From Lysobacter luteus (lineage in GTDB: Bacteria > Pseudomonadota > Gammaproteobacteria > Xanthomonadales > Xanthomonadaceae), in contig NZ_OU015430.1 of NCBI RefSeq assembly GCF_907164845.1, positions 2,408,001 through 2,472,000 of the forward strand: a DNA stretch of 64,000 bases. Direction: 5' to 3'. The notes under the pieces were generated by a model. It made no database searches. It saw nothing but the letters and a program-made list of their open reading frames with translations, and was not told where the DNA came from. Positions 44,557 to 54,746 of the stretch are shown here, piece after piece. Each line of letters starts with the position of its first letter. Position 1 is the first letter of the stretch. The translations under genes and the position numbers were made by a program.

Positions 44557-46599
44557 ATGAACCATGAACTGTCTTCCGCCACGTTGCGCCATGCGCTCTT
44601 CCGTGCCCTACGCGTAGCGTTTCGCGCACTGCCGATAGGTGTCGCGACTCGGGATGCGCTACGCCAAGGGTTTCTTGAGCGATTTCCGAGTATTCGACCT
44701 CATACTCCGAGGGGACAAGCTACAGCGGGCCTTGAGCGTCGCCCCCGGGTGTGCTCTGGGGGCCGAGCACTCAGTTTCGTCGAACACAGCAACATGACTG
44801 CTCCCAAAGAGCTACCAGCGACATTGGTCGCATTTTATTTGCCTCAATTTCATACAATTCCAGAGAATGACAAATGGTGGGGAGCCGGGTTTACAGAATG
44901 GCGGAATGTTACCCGCGCTCTTCCTCAGTTTGAAGGGCACAAACAGCCGCGACTTCCCCGAGACTTGGGATTCTATGACTTAAACAATCCCAGGGTGTTG
45001 CACCAGCAAACCAAATTGGCACAACAATACGGAGTGGGTGCGTTTTGCATGTATTTTTACTGGTTTGGCGGCAAGCGGTTGCTGGAGCGGCCTCACCGTC
45101 AATGGCTGGAAGAAAAAGAAATAACTCTTCCCATGTGTCTTTGTTGGGCAAACGAAAACTGGACGCGCACGTGGGATGGCCGCTCGCAGGACATCCTCAT
45201 TGAACAAGACCACTCGCCCGAGGATGATATTCATTTCATTTCCTACATCGCCAAGTATCTCCGCGATCCGCGCTACCTCAGGGTAGACGGGAAGCCTTTA
45301 CTTCTCGTATATCGTCCGGGGTTGTTGCCCGACCCTAAGGCCACTTGCGCCCGATGGCGAAAATGGTGCTTGGATAATGATGTCGGCGAAGTTTGCATAG
45401 GATATGTGCAATCGTTCGAGCGCCCAGACCCACGAGCTATAGGATTTGATGTCGCAATTGAGTTTCCACCAAATCTTTCGGCACCAACTAACGTGACCCA
45501 CCGTCAGTCGCTGCTGAATCCACGATTCGAAGGCGAGGCGTTAGACTGGCGGGATGTGGCAAATGAATATAGCGGACGCGCACTTCCCGACTATCGTTTG
45601 TTTCCCGGCGTAAATTGTGGGTGGGACAATGAAGCACGTCGTCCCGGACGAGGGCGGTCTTATCTGCACGCATCCCCACGTGTCTTCGGCGCTTGGCTGG
45701 AAAAGACGATCAACGACAGAATGGCCGACATCCCGGCGTCGTCACGATTCATTTTCATTAACGCATGGAACGAATGGGCGGAGTCAGCCGTGATGGAACC
45801 TGATATGCGGCACGGACATGCATTCTTGGATGCTACCCGCCGAGCAATTCAGCCTCGCTTGCTGCGGCCGCCCCCGCTTCAGCCTCGAGTTTGCGTTGTA
45901 ATACACGCGTGGTATCCCGACGTGCTCGAAGACATACTTCTTCGACTCACCAAGCTGTCCTACGAATTACACATAATTATCAGTACTACTGCAGAAAAGT
46001 TGTCATCCGTCGAAACGTCCGTTAAGGCGCATGGCCTCAATGCGGATTATCGAATCTACGAAAACAGAGGCCGGGATATACTCCCGTTCCTGCGAATAGT
46101 GAATGACTCCCTCTCCAATAAGGACTCACTGATTCTAAAACTTCACACAAAGATTTCGCCGCACCGGACCGACGGAGGTCAGTGGCGCAATAAGATCCTG
46201 GATTCTCTGCTTGAGCCCTCTAACTTTGCGGATTGCCTGAAGGCTTTACAGGATGATGCAACATTGGGGTTAATCAGTCCTGATGGACAACTCCATACGC
46301 TCGCTAGCTTCTGGGGGGATAACAGAGAAACGGTATCCAAAATCGCGATGCAAATAGGACTTCGCGACGACGAGGTGAATTTAGGCGCCATGGATTTCGT
46401 AACGGGCAGTATGTTCTGGGTAAGAAATACGGCGCTTTACCCCCTCTTGGACTTGGACTTCGATGAAGACGACTTCGAATGCGAAGATTCCCAAGTGGAT
46501 GGCACGCTCGCCCATGCGGTCGAAAGATTATTCGCCATATCCGCGCGCCAGGCTGGCTATAGGATTGGCACGGTATCGTCGCCAGACGTGCGTTCTTAG
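44557..46599 (+). CDS. Large glycosyltransferase, WbsX-like plus RgpF-like domains; AT-rich
   Basis: 680 residues. The first 80 are an Arg-rich start as seen in some large polysaccharide glycosyltransferases; then from about 88 comes a WbsX-like domain (LVAFYLPQFHTIPENDKWWG, NENWTRTWDG, IFINAWNEWAESA), related to GH99-type glycosidase folds, and from about 445 an RgpF-like domain (VCVVIHAWYPDVLEDILLRL, RGRDILPFL, LKLHTKISPH). Such proteins work in O-antigen or rhamnan assembly. From about 44790 on the DNA is clearly AT-richer than the surroundings and codons like AAT, TTA and ATA are frequent, a sign of transfer. It starts nine bases after the ETF-QO gene. The end appears complete. Confidence 0.8.
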   Translation: MNHELSSATLRHALFRALRVAFRALPIGVATRDALRQGFLERFPSIRPHTPRGQATAGLERRPRVCSGGRALSFVEHSNMTAPKELPATLVAFYLPQFHTIPENDKWWGAGFTEWRNVTRALPQFEGHKQPRLPRDLGFYDLNNPRVLHQQTKLAQQYGVGAFCMYFYWFGGKRLLERPHRQWLEEKEITLPMCLCWANENWTRTWDGRSQDILIEQDHSPEDDIHFISYIAKYLRDPRYLRVDGKPLLLVYRPGLLPDPKATCARWRKWCLDNDVGEVCIGYVQSFERPDPRAIGFDVAIEFPPNLSAPTNVTHRQSLLNPRFEGEALDWRDVANEYSGRALPDYRLFPGVNCGWDNEARRPGRGRSYLHASPRVFGAWLEKTINDRMADIPASSRFIFINAWNEWAESAVMEPDMRHGHAFLDATRRAIQPRLLRPPPLQPRVCVVIHAWYPDVLEDILLRLTKLSYELHIIISTTAEKLSSVETSVKAHGLNADYRIYENRGRDILPFLRIVNDSLSNKDSLILKLHTKISPHRTDGGQWRNKILDSLLEPSNFADCLKALQDDATLGLISPDGQLHTLASFWGDNRETVSKIAMQIGLRDDEVNLGAMDFVTGSMFWVRNTALYPLLDLDFDEDDFECEDSQVDGTLAHAVERLFAISARQAGYRIGTVSSPDVRS

Positions 46600-46667
46600 A
46601 TCTCAGGGGATGAATTCCGTCGAACCATGGCGGACCGGCCCCACGGCGCCTTGTATCTTTCCGGAGC

Positions 46668-47834
46668 TCAGTCCGCGCCTGATAGGTCCCGGCTGTAGAC
46701 TTTGTCGACGACGTCGTGAATATCATCGGTGATGCGGTTGGCCACGATCAAGTCAGCCTCTAGCTTGAACGCATCCAGGTCGTTGACTACGCGCGAGCGG
46801 AAGAATTTCGGCGCATCGAGCACTGGTTCATACACGATCACCTCGATGCCCTTGGCCTTGATCCGCTTCATCACCCCCTGGATGCTGGAGGCGCGGAAGT
46901 TGTCGGAGCCGGCCTTCATCACAAGCCGGTAGATGCCGACCACCTTCGGGTTACGGCGGATGACTTCCTCGGCGATGAAGTCCTTGCGGGTGGTGTTGGA
47001 GTCGACAATCGCTCGCATCAGGTTCTGCGGCACGTCCCGGTAGTTGGCCAGCAGCTGCTTGGTGTCCTTGGGCAGGCAATACCCACCGTAGCCGAACGAC
47101 GGGTTGTTGTAGTGGTTCCCGACCCGCGGATCGAGCCCGACGCCCTCGATGATCTGGCGCGTATCCAGCGCGTGGCGCGCGGCATAGGTGTCCAGTTCAT
47201 TGAAGAAGGCCACCCGCATCGCCAGGTAGGTGTTGGCGAAGAGCTTGATCGCCTCGGCCTCGGTCGAATCGGTGAACAACACCGGGACGTCCTGCTTGAT
47301 CGCGCCCTGTTGCAACAGCTCCGCGAATGTCTCGGCGCGCGCCGAGCGCTCGCCGACGATGATGCGCGACGGGTACAGGTTGTCATGCAGTGCCCGCCCC
47401 TCGCGCAGGAACTCGGGCGAGAAAATGATGTTGTCGACGCCGAAGCGCTGGCGCACCTCGGCAGTGAAACCTACTGGCACCGTCGACTTGATGACCATCG
47501 TCGCCGCCGGATTGATCGCCAGTACGTCCTTGATGACGGATTCGACGGAGCTCGTGTTGAAGTGATTGGTGGCCGGGTCGTAGTCGGTCGGTGTTGCGAT
47601 GACGACGAATGCCGCGCCCTCGTAAGCCTCGCGCGGGTTCAGGGTGGCTCGCAGTTGGAGCGGCTGCTCGGCCAGAAAGCGCCCGATATCGACATCTTCG
47701 ACGGGCGACTCACGACCGTTTACCCGGGCGACCCTTACTGGATCGATGTCCAGTACAACGACCTCATCGCGCTGCGCCAGTAGCACGGCGTTGGACAGGC
47801 CGACATAGCCGGCGCCGACAATGGCGATCTTCAT
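46668..47834 (-). CDS. ugd: UDP-glucose 6-dehydrogenase
   Basis: Oxidises UDP-glucose to UDP-glucuronate for surface polysaccharides. At 388 residues it matches the short E. coli type. The Rossmann motif GAGYVG starts the protein, the catalytic Cys is in [10 protein letters not shown], and the central dimer helix follows. ATG 47834 ([13 protein letters not shown]) is better than the TTG at 47852. It ends convergently with the WbsX-like gene, 68 bases apart, and is the last gene in the manC-scoA-scoB-ugd series. Confidence 0.93.
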   Translation of the reverse strand: MKIAIVGAGYVGLSNAVLLAQRDEVVVLDIDPVRVARVNGRESPVEDVDIGRFLAEQPLQLRATLNPREAYEGAAFVVIATPTDYDPATNHFNTSSVESVIKDVLAINPAATMVIKSTVPVGFTAEVRQRFGVDNIIFSPEFLREGRALHDNLYPSRIIVGERSARAETFAELLQQGAIKQDVPVLFTDSTEAEAIKLFANTYLAMRVAFFNELDTYAARHALDTRQIIEGVGLDPRVGNHYNNPSFGYGGYCLPKDTKQLLANYRDVPQNLMRAIVDSNTTRKDFIAEEVIRRNPKVVGIYRLVMKAGSDNFRASSIQGVMKRIKAKGIEVIVYEPVLDAPKFFRSRVVNDLDAFKLEADLIVANRITDDIHDVVDKVYSRDLSGAD

Positions 47835-47893
47835 TGGGTCACCCGGAAGCAACGGACTGGCACAACGTAGCGCCGGTTCGTTTCCGGCTGAAG

Positions 47894-48523
47894 TCAGTTC
47901 ACCAAGGGGACCGCGGTGCGAGATTGCAACTCCTCGCGGCCAACGCCCGGCGCCAACTCGATCAGCTTCAACCCATCAGCCGTCACGTCCATCACCCCCA
48001 GGTCGGTGATGATCCGGCTGACCACGCCGACGCCGGTCAGCGGCAGCGTGCATTCGGGCAGGATCTTGGAATCGCCGGTCTTGGTGGTGTGCTCCATCAG
48101 CACGACCACGCGCTTGACGCCCGCCACCAGGTCCATCGCCCCGCCCATGCCCTTGACCATCTTGCCGGGCACCATCCAGTTGGCCAGGTCGCCCTTGTCG
48201 GTGACTTCCATCGCGCCGAGGATCGCCAGGTCGATGTGGCCGCCGCGGATCATGGCGAAGGAATCGTGGCTGCCGAAGTAGCTGGCCCCCGCGCGCGCGG
48301 TCACCGTCTGCTTGCCGGCGTTGATCAGGTCGGCGTCGAGCTCCTCCTCGGTCGGGAACGGGCCGATGCCCAGCAGGCCGTTCTCCGACTGCAGCCAGAC
48401 GTCCACGCCGTCAGGAATGTAGTTCGCCACCAGCGTGGGCAGGCCGATGCCGAGATTGACGTAGGCACCGTCGGTGAGTTCCTGCGCGGCGCGCTGCGCC
48501 ATCTGCTCGCGGGTCCAGGCCAT
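47894..48523 (-). CDS. scoB: 3-oxoacid CoA-transferase subunit B (SCOT beta)
   Basis: With ScoA transfers CoA from succinyl-CoA to acetoacetate. The 209 residues hold the catalytic Glu motif SENGLLG, then [23 protein letters not shown] 48523 overlaps the TAA of scoA by one base (TAATG). Cytosolic; ketone-body or 3-oxoacid use, consistent with the nearby ETF system. Confidence 0.93.
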   Translation of the reverse strand: MAWTREQMAQRAAQELTDGAYVNLGIGLPTLVANYIPDGVDVWLQSENGLLGIGPFPTEEELDADLINAGKQTVTARAGASYFGSHDSFAMIRGGHIDLAILGAMEVTDKGDLANWMVPGKMVKGMGGAMDLVAGVKRVVVLMEHTTKTGDSKILPECTLPLTGVGVVSRIITDLGVMDVTADGLKLIELAPGVGREELQSRTAVPLVN

Positions 48524-49263
48524 TACTCGCTCCTCACGGTGCGTTGTTCGATGCGCTTCTCGGGGCTCGGGTTGTGCACGATGCGGTCGACGTATATGCC
48601 GGGCAGGTGCACGTGGTCCGGATCGATCGTGCCGACCTCGACAACCTCTTCGACTTCCGCGATGCAGACCTTGCCCGCCATCGCGCAGGCCGGGTTGAAG
48701 TTGCGCGCGGTCTTGTGGAACACGAGGTTGCCGGCCTTGTCGGCCTTCCAGGCCTTGACCAGCGCGACGTCGGCGACCAGCGCGGTTTCCATCACGTAGT
48801 GCTTGCCGTCGAACTCGCGGGTTTCCTTGCCCTCGGCCACGACCGTGCCGTAGCCGGTCGCGGTGAAGAACGCCGGGATTCCTGCACCGCCGGCACGCAG
48901 CCGCTCGGCCAACGTCCCCTGCGGGTTGAACTCGAGCTCGAGCTCGCCCGCAAGGAACTGGCGCTCGAACTCCTTGTTCTCGCCGACATAGGACGAAATC
49001 ATCTTGCGGATCTGCCGGGTGCCCAGCAGCAGGCCTAGGCCGAAGCCATCGACGCCGGCATTGTTCGAAATCGCGGTCAGCCCCTTCACGCCCGAGTCGC
49101 GCAATGCCTCGATAAGTGCCTCCGGAATACCACACAGGCCGAAGCCACCAACCGCCAGGGTCTGGTCGTCCGCGACGACGCCATCCAGCGCCGTCTTCGC
49201 GTCGGGGTAGAGCTTGCTCTTGGCGCCACCGGCTGACGGCGGCGCAACAGTGGCCTGGGCCAT
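48523..49263 (-). CDS. scoA: 3-oxoacid CoA-transferase subunit A (SCOT alpha)
   Basis: 246 residues with the family glycines [16 protein letters not shown] and [17 protein letters not shown] 49263 has AGGAG nine bases upstream; the extra ten codons to 49293 are not needed. It follows manC by 78 bases. Placing ketone-body enzymes between manC and ugd is unrelated metabolically and is likely ancient chromosomal order. Confidence 0.93.
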   Translation of the reverse strand: MAQATVAPPSAGGAKSKLYPDAKTALDGVVADDQTLAVGGFGLCGIPEALIEALRDSGVKGLTAISNNAGVDGFGLGLLLGTRQIRKMISSYVGENKEFERQFLAGELELEFNPQGTLAERLRAGGAGIPAFFTATGYGTVVAEGKETREFDGKHYVMETALVADVALVKAWKADKAGNLVFHKTARNFNPACAMAGKVCIAEVEEVVEVGTIDPDHVHLPGIYVDRIVHNPSPEKRIEQRTVRSE

Positions 49264-49341
49264 GTCGGACAACTCCTGAACGGGATCGCCCAAGTCTAGC
49301 CCGGGGAGCTGGCCGGACCGAAGCGTACGTTAGGGCAATGG

Positions 49342-50754
49342 CTAGGAGCGACCGTACACATCCTCGAGCCGGACAATATCGTCCTCGCCGAGGTAACTGC
49401 CGGACTGCACCTCAATCAGCTCGACCGGCGCCGTGCCGCGGTTGCGCAACCGGTGGACGCTGCCCAGCGGGATGAACGTGCTCTCGTTTTCATGCAGGTC
49501 GAACACGCGGTCGTCGCAGGTGACCTCCGCCACGCCGGACACGACGATCCAGTGCTCGGCCCGCTTGTGGTGCTTTTGCAGGCTGAGCGCGGCGCCGGGC
49601 TTGACGGTGATGCGTTTCACTTGGAACCGCGGCCCGACGCCGATCGAGTCATAGCTTCCCCACGGTCGATGCACCTTGCGGTGCGACAGGTGTTCGGTGC
49701 GGCCATCGGCCTTAAGCCGATCGACTACCGCTTTTACGTCCTGGACCCGGTCCTTGCGCGCGACAAGCGTGGCGTCCGGCGTGTCGATGATGACCAGGTC
49801 GTCCACCCCTACCGTCGCCACCAGCCGGTGTTCGGCGGCCCGGACAAAGCTGCCCCGGGTGTCGACGGCGATCACGTCGCCCTCGGTGCGGTTGTCGGCC
49901 TCGTCACGTTCGGCCACCGACCACAGCGACGACCACGAGCCGATATCGCTCCAGCCACAACTGACCGGTACCACCGCGGCGCGCTCGGTCTTCTCCAACA
50001 CTGCGTAGTCGATCGAGTCGCTGGGGCTGGCGGCGAACGCCTCCGCGTCGACACGGATGAAGTCCAGGTCTGCACCGGCGCCGGCGTATGCCTCCTGCGC
50101 GGCCTGCAGGATGGCTGGCGCATGGATGCCGAGCTCCTCCAGGTAACGCCTGGCACTGAACAGGAACATGCCGGAATTCCATGAGTACCCGCCGTCGGCG
50201 AGGTATTGCTCGGCGGTGGCGCGCCCGGGTTTTTCGACGAATCGTTCGATCCGGAACCCGTCGTCGCCCAGCGGCTCGCCACGCCGGATATAGCCATAGC
50301 CCGTTTCCGCGTAGTCCGGCGTGATGCCGAACGCGACCAGCCAGTCTTTCTCAGCCAGCTCGACGGCGTGCTCCACCGCGGCGCGGAAGGCCGCTTCGTC
50401 CTCGATAAGGTGGTCGGCCGGCATGACCAGGAGCACGGCGTCCGGGTCTGTTGCGACCGCATGGAGCGCCGCGAGCGCGATCGCCGGCGCGGTATTGCGA
50501 GCCACCGGTTCCAGCACGATGCCGCCGCTGCCGACACCGATCGCCTGCAACTGCTCGCCGACGGTGAAACGGTGGGCATCGCTACAAACCGTTATCGGGG
50601 GCTGCACGTCGGGTATCCCGAGCGCGCGCAGGACCGTCTCCTGGTACAGCGAGTGCTCGCCCATCAAGGCCAGGAACTGCTTCGGTCGGTCCTGCCGCGA
50701 CAACGGCCATAGCCGCGTCCCGCTGCCACCACTGAGCACCACCGGATGCAGCAT
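49342..50754 (-). CDS. manC: Mannose-1-phosphate guanylyltransferase / mannose-6-phosphate isomerase
   Basis: Bifunctional; provides GDP-mannose for LPS or exopolysaccharide (XanB in Xanthomonas). The 470 residues have the pyrophosphorylase start [16 protein letters not shown] with PKQFLAL, the [14 protein letters not shown] core and a C-terminal cupin isomerase domain ([36 protein letters not shown]). ATG 50754 has GAGGAG (GAGGAGTGGACG) nearby. Divergent from etfB. Confidence 0.96.
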   Translation of the reverse strand: MLHPVVLSGGSGTRLWPLSRQDRPKQFLALMGEHSLYQETVLRALGIPDVQPPITVCSDAHRFTVGEQLQAIGVGSGGIVLEPVARNTAPAIALAALHAVATDPDAVLLVMPADHLIEDEAAFRAAVEHAVELAEKDWLVAFGITPDYAETGYGYIRRGEPLGDDGFRIERFVEKPGRATAEQYLADGGYSWNSGMFLFSARRYLEELGIHAPAILQAAQEAYAGAGADLDFIRVDAEAFAASPSDSIDYAVLEKTERAAVVPVSCGWSDIGSWSSLWSVAERDEADNRTEGDVIAVDTRGSFVRAAEHRLVATVGVDDLVIIDTPDATLVARKDRVQDVKAVVDRLKADGRTEHLSHRKVHRPWGSYDSIGVGPRFQVKRITVKPGAALSLQKHHKRAEHWIVVSGVAEVTCDDRVFDLHENESTFIPLGSVHRLRNRGTAPVELIEVQSGSYLGEDDIVRLEDVYGRS

Positions 50755-50828
50755 CGTCCACTCCTCGTTGCGGGTGGGGCAAGGATACCCGGCACCCGCC
50801 CTACCCTGCGCCACCGTCGGGTGTCGGC

Positions 50829-50834
50829 TAGAAT
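50829..50834 (+). promoter_or_regulatory. Candidate -10 box for etfBA
   Basis: TAGAAT, 62 bases before the etfB ATG, in the divergent manC/etfB gap. The upstream GTGTCGGC has no good -35 match, so only the hexamer is proposed. Confidence 0.35.
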
Positions 50835-50896
50835 GACCGGCCGAATTTCGTTGCGCGGCGGCCCCGGCCGTCGCCCCTGCAAGGACCCCGCAACTG

Positions 50897-51649
50897 ATGA
50901 AGATCCTCGTCGGATACAAGCGCGTGGTGGACTACAACGTCCGCATCCAGGTCAAGCCGGATGGCTCCGGCGTGGTCACCGATGGCGTCAAGCTGTCGGC
51001 CAACCCGTTCGACGAGATCGCGCTGGAAGAGGCCCTGCGCTTGCGCGACAAGGGCATCGCCACCGAAGTGATCGTCGCCACGATCGCGCCTGCCGATGCC
51101 CAGGCGCACCTGCGCAACGGCTTGGCGATGGGTGCCAATCGCGCCATCCACGTGGTCACCGAGGCGGGCCAGGACATCCAGCCGCTGACGGCCGCGCGGA
51201 TCTTCCTCAAGCTGATCGAGAAGGAGCAGCCGGACCTCGTGATCCTGGGCAAGCAGGCCATCGACGACGACGCCAACCAGACCGGCCAGATGCTGGCGAC
51301 GATCTGGGGCCGCCCGCAGGCGACCTTTGCGTCCAAGCTCGAGGTTGCCGACGGCAAGGCCACCGTCACCCGCGAGGTCGACGCCGGCCTTGAGACGCTG
51401 GAAGTCGACCTGCCGGCCGTGGTCACCACCGACCTGCGCCTCAACGAGCCCCGCTTCATCAAGCTGCCCGACATCATGAAGGCCAAGAGCAAGCCGCTGG
51501 AAGCGATCCCGTTTGCCGACCTCGGCGTGGAGGCCGGCAAAGGACTTAAGACCACCGCCTACGCACCGCCGCCCAAGCGCAGCAAGGGCGTGATGGTGAA
51601 GGACGCGGCCGAACTGGTCGCCGCACTCAAGCAGAAGGGGCTCCTCTGA
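50897..51649 (+). CDS. etfB: Electron transfer flavoprotein beta subunit
   Basis: Together with EtfA carries electrons from acyl-CoA dehydrogenases to ETF-QO. The 250 residues begin MKILVGYKRVVDYNVRIQVK and include ALRLRDKGIATEVIVATI and LGKQAIDDDANQTGQML, typical EtfB sequences. Its TGA overlaps the etfA ATG by one base. Confidence 0.96.
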   Translation: MKILVGYKRVVDYNVRIQVKPDGSGVVTDGVKLSANPFDEIALEEALRLRDKGIATEVIVATIAPADAQAHLRNGLAMGANRAIHVVTEAGQDIQPLTAARIFLKLIEKEQPDLVILGKQAIDDDANQTGQMLATIWGRPQATFASKLEVADGKATVTREVDAGLETLEVDLPAVVTTDLRLNEPRFIKLPDIMKAKSKPLEAIPFADLGVEAGKGLKTTAYAPPPKRSKGVMVKDAAELVAALKQKGLL

Positions 51650-52590
51650 TGTCCAAGGTCCTGATCGTCGCCGAGCACCTCGACGGCAAGCTCAATGCCT
51701 CCACCGCCAAGTGCGTGACCGCCGCGCTGGCGCTGTCGCCGGAAGCCATCGACATCGTGGTGCTGGCTGCCGACCCGGCCGCGGTTGCCGCCGAGGCCGC
51801 GCAGATCGATGGCGTCGCCCGCGTGCTGACCGTCACCAATGAAGCCAACGCGCAGGCCGTGGCCCAGGTGCTCGCACCGCAGGTGGCGAAGCTGGCCGAC
51901 GGCTACAGCCATGTGTTCGGCCCCTCCACCACCTTCGGCAAGGACCTGATGCCGTGCGTTGCCGCGCTGCTGGGCGTGCCGCAGGTAAGTGACGTGATGT
52001 CGGTGGAGGGCAGCCACACCTTTAAGCGCCCGATCTACGCCGGCAACGCCATCATCACCGTCGAGGCACCTGCCGCCAGCATCGTGGTCGCCACCGTGCG
52101 TACGGCGTCGTGGTCCGAGGCCGGCAAGGGTGGCAGCGCGCCGGTAGAAGCCGCGAGTGTGCAGGCCGAGCTGCCGACCCACAGCCGTTTCATCGGCCTC
52201 GCCGCGGGCTCGTCCGACCGCCCCGACCTGCAGAGCGCCAAGCGGGTGGTATCCGGCGGCCGCGGCGTGGGCTCGGCGGAGAGCTTCAAGATCATCTACG
52301 ACTTCGCCGACAGGATTGGCGCCGCCGTGGGCGCCTCCCGCGCCGCCGTCGACGCCGGCTACGTGCCCAACGAGATGCAGGTCGGCCAGACCGGCAAGAT
52401 TATTGCCCCCGAGCTCTACATCGCCGTGGGCATCTCTGGCGCGATCCAGCACCTCACGGGCATCAAGGACGCCGGTACCATCGTGGCGATCAACAAGGAT
52501 GCGGATTCGGCGATCTTCGAGGTGGCCGATTACGGGCTGGTGGGAGACCTCTTCAAGGTGTTGCCGGAGTTGGAGGCCGCGCTAGGGTGA
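51649..52590 (+). CDS. etfA: Electron transfer flavoprotein alpha subunit
   Basis: FAD-binding ETF subunit of 313 residues. The C-terminal part has the FAD site: [36 protein letters not shown], then [17 protein letters not shown]. Its stop overlaps a glycosyltransferase start (GTGA). In Xanthomonas the O-antigen cluster is next to etfA, which is also so here. Confidence 0.96.
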   Translation: MSKVLIVAEHLDGKLNASTAKCVTAALALSPEAIDIVVLAADPAAVAAEAAQIDGVARVLTVTNEANAQAVAQVLAPQVAKLADGYSHVFGPSTTFGKDLMPCVAALLGVPQVSDVMSVEGSHTFKRPIYAGNAIITVEAPAASIVVATVRTASWSEAGKGGSAPVEAASVQAELPTHSRFIGLAAGSSDRPDLQSAKRVVSGGRGVGSAESFKIIYDFADRIGAAVGASRAAVDAGYVPNEMQVGQTGKIIAPELYIAVGISGAIQHLTGIKDAGTIVAINKDADSAIFEVADYGLVGDLFKVLPELEAALG

Positions 52591-53615
52591 CTACCTGTGA
52601 CGCGGCGGGACGCGAAAGGTTTGCCACCCCGCGCATTGCGGTGATCATCCCGAGCTATCGGGTCACCCGTCACATCCTCGATGTCATTGCACGCATCAAC
52701 GGTGAGTGTCAACAGATCTTCGTGGTCGACGATGCCTGCCCGGACGGATCGGGGCATTACGTCGCCGAGCATTGCCGCGATCCCCGGGTCCGCGTGCTCT
52801 GGAATCCGCAGAACCTGGGGGTTGGAGGTGCAGTGATCGCCGGCTATCGCGCTGCGCTCGAAGCGGGTGCCGACATCCTGGTGAAGATCGACGGCGATGG
52901 CCAGATGCCGCCCGAACTGCTCAGCCGTTTCGTGGCGCCGATTATCGAGGGCAAGGCGGATTACACTAAAGGTAACCGGTTCTATGACTTGGCCATGGTG
53001 CGATCAATGCCGCCGATACGACTCTTGGGCAACGCTGGGCTGTCGTTCATGTCGAAGGCGTCTAGTGGCTATTGGGATCTGTTCGATCCGACCAACGGGT
53101 ATACGGCCATTCACGCCCGCGTGGCAGCGCATCTGCCGACCGAGCGCATCAGTAACCGCTATTTCTTCGAGTCGGACATGCTGTTCCGCCTCAATACACT
53201 CAGGGCAGTGGTCGTCGACATTCCGATGGCGGCCCGTTACAACGACGAGGTCAGCAACCTCAAGATCTCCCGGATTCTGGGCGATTTCCTTCGCGGTCAC
53301 CTGCGGAACTTCTCCAAGCGCCTTTTCTACAACTACTTTCTGCGCGACATGTCCGCCGCCTCCCTGCAACTGCTTCTGGGCGCGGCGCTGGTGTTCGGGG
53401 GAAGCGTCTACGGCGCATGGAAATGGCTGTCGCAGGCAGGAGCGCCGGCCACCGCCGGCACGGTGATGCTGGCGGCGCTCCCGATCATCATCGGCCTGCA
53501 ACTGCTGTTGGCCTTCCTGATGTGGGATATGCAGTCGGTGCCGCGAATACCCGTTGCGGGACGGTTGCCACAGGATCCTGACTCCATACAACCCAGAACA
53601 GGAACTTCGGCATGA
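52587..53615 (+). CDS. GtrB/DPM-like glycosyltransferase with C-terminal membrane anchors
   Basis: 342 residues. A family 2 domain at about 18-250 with VIIPSYRV, VVDDACPDGSG and the DxD-type KIDGDGQMPPELL puts it near dolichyl/undecaprenyl-phosphate sugar synthases such as GtrB. Two membrane helices follow (LQLLLGAALVFGGSVYGAW and MLAALPIIIGLQLLLAFLMW), as in GtrB-type enzymes. It likely loads a sugar onto undecaprenyl phosphate; the sugar is unknown. Start GTG 52587 overlaps etfA; its end overlaps the next gene as ATGA. First gene of the O-antigen-like cluster. Confidence 0.78.
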   Translation: MTTCDAAGRERFATPRIAVIIPSYRVTRHILDVIARINGECQQIFVVDDACPDGSGHYVAEHCRDPRVRVLWNPQNLGVGGAVIAGYRAALEAGADILVKIDGDGQMPPELLSRFVAPIIEGKADYTKGNRFYDLAMVRSMPPIRLLGNAGLSFMSKASSGYWDLFDPTNGYTAIHARVAAHLPTERISNRYFFESDMLFRLNTLRAVVVDIPMAARYNDEVSNLKISRILGDFLRGHLRNFSKRLFYNYFLRDMSAASLQLLLGAALVFGGSVYGAWKWLSQAGAPATAGTVMLAALPIIIGLQLLLAFLMWDMQSVPRIPVAGRLPQDPDSIQPRTGTSA

Positions 53616-54736
53616 CAGATGGGCCCACATCCGTCCTGGTGACGGGCGCGGACGGATTCATCGGAAAGAATCTGGTCGTCAGGCTGTCAGAGGACCCAGC
53701 ACAGTTCGTCGTGCATCCAGTGACCCGACGCACCTCCCCGGCGGAACTGGCCGACGCCGTCGGAAGTTGCGACGTGGTTGTTCACCTGGCTGGCGTCAAT
53801 CGACCACAGACCGAGTCGGAGTTCGGGAGCGGGAACGTGGGGAGCACCGAGACGCTCGTCCGCCTTCTCGAAGCGGCAGCGCCGAAGCCGGTTCTGTTCT
53901 CCTCGTCTACGCAGGCTGTGGCGGATAACGCCTACGGGCGCAGCAAACTGGATGCGGAGCAGTGCCTCGAGGGGTATTCCGCGCGGACCGGTGCGACGAC
54001 GATCTCGTATCGTCTAACGAACGTCTTCGGCAAGTGGTGCCGACCTCATTACAATTCCGCGGTCGCTACGTTCTGCCATCTGGTCGCACGCGGAGAGGCG
54101 CTGGACATCCATGATCCGGCCGCTCCGCTCAGGCTGCTCTACATCGATGATCTGGTCGACCACCTCGTGACCGATATACGTGCCGTCCATTCGGGACGGC
54201 CGCCGCGCGCAGAGATCGGCCCCGTATACGAGACCACAGTCGGCGCATTGGCGGAGGAGCTGCGGCAGTTTGCAAGTGTGCCGATCACCCATGATATTCC
54301 TCGCACGGGCACCGGCCTGACTCGTGCCCTCTACGCGACCTACCTGTCCCACCTCGAGCCCTCGTCGTTCTCGTTTCCGCTAACCCGCCACGTAGACGCG
54401 CGCGGCGCGTTCTCGGAGATGCTGCGCACAGCCGACTCTGGGCAGTTCTCGTTCTTCACGGCCGGGCCAGGCGTCAAACGCGGCGGCCATTATCACCATA
54501 CGAAGAACGAGAAATTTCTTGTCGTCCGGGGAGCTGCCCGCTATCGCTTTCGGCACGTCGTCAGCGGGGAAACATACGAACTGACCACCGTCGCGGAAGA
54601 TGCGCGAGTCGTGATGACCGTGCCCGGATGGACGCACGACATCACGAATATCGGTGATGAGGAAATGGTCGTCATGCTTTGGGCCAATGAAGCCTTCGAC
54701 CGTTCCAGACCTGACACGATCGCGAACCCACTTTGA
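53612..54736 (+). CDS. CapF/WbjC-type bifunctional reductase for UDP-L-FucNAc
   Basis: 374 residues. An SDR start VTGADGFIGKNLVVRL with the YGRSK active-site motif, and a C-terminal cupin (about 250-360) with GGHYHHTKNEKFLVVRG and RVVMTVPGWTHDI. This layout defines CapF (S. aureus) and WbjC (P. aeruginosa), which reduce and epimerise the intermediate in UDP-N-acetyl-L-fucosamine synthesis. CapE- and CapG-type genes follow directly. ATG 53612 overlaps the previous stop. Confidence 0.88.
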   Translation: MTDGPTSVLVTGADGFIGKNLVVRLSEDPAQFVVHPVTRRTSPAELADAVGSCDVVVHLAGVNRPQTESEFGSGNVGSTETLVRLLEAAAPKPVLFSSSTQAVADNAYGRSKLDAEQCLEGYSARTGATTISYRLTNVFGKWCRPHYNSAVATFCHLVARGEALDIHDPAAPLRLLYIDDLVDHLVTDIRAVHSGRPPRAEIGPVYETTVGALAEELRQFASVPITHDIPRTGTGLTRALYATYLSHLEPSSFSFPLTRHVDARGAFSEMLRTADSGQFSFFTAGPGVKRGGHYHHTKNEKFLVVRGAARYRFRHVVSGETYELTTVAEDARVVMTVPGWTHDITNIGDEEMVVMLWANEAFDRSRPDTIANPL

Positions 54737-54746
54737 TTTGGATGAC

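Noticed and set aside
44557-46600. Insertion sequence or integron carrying the AT-rich gene
   Set aside because: No transposase, inverted repeats, target duplication or att-like site can be seen at either end.
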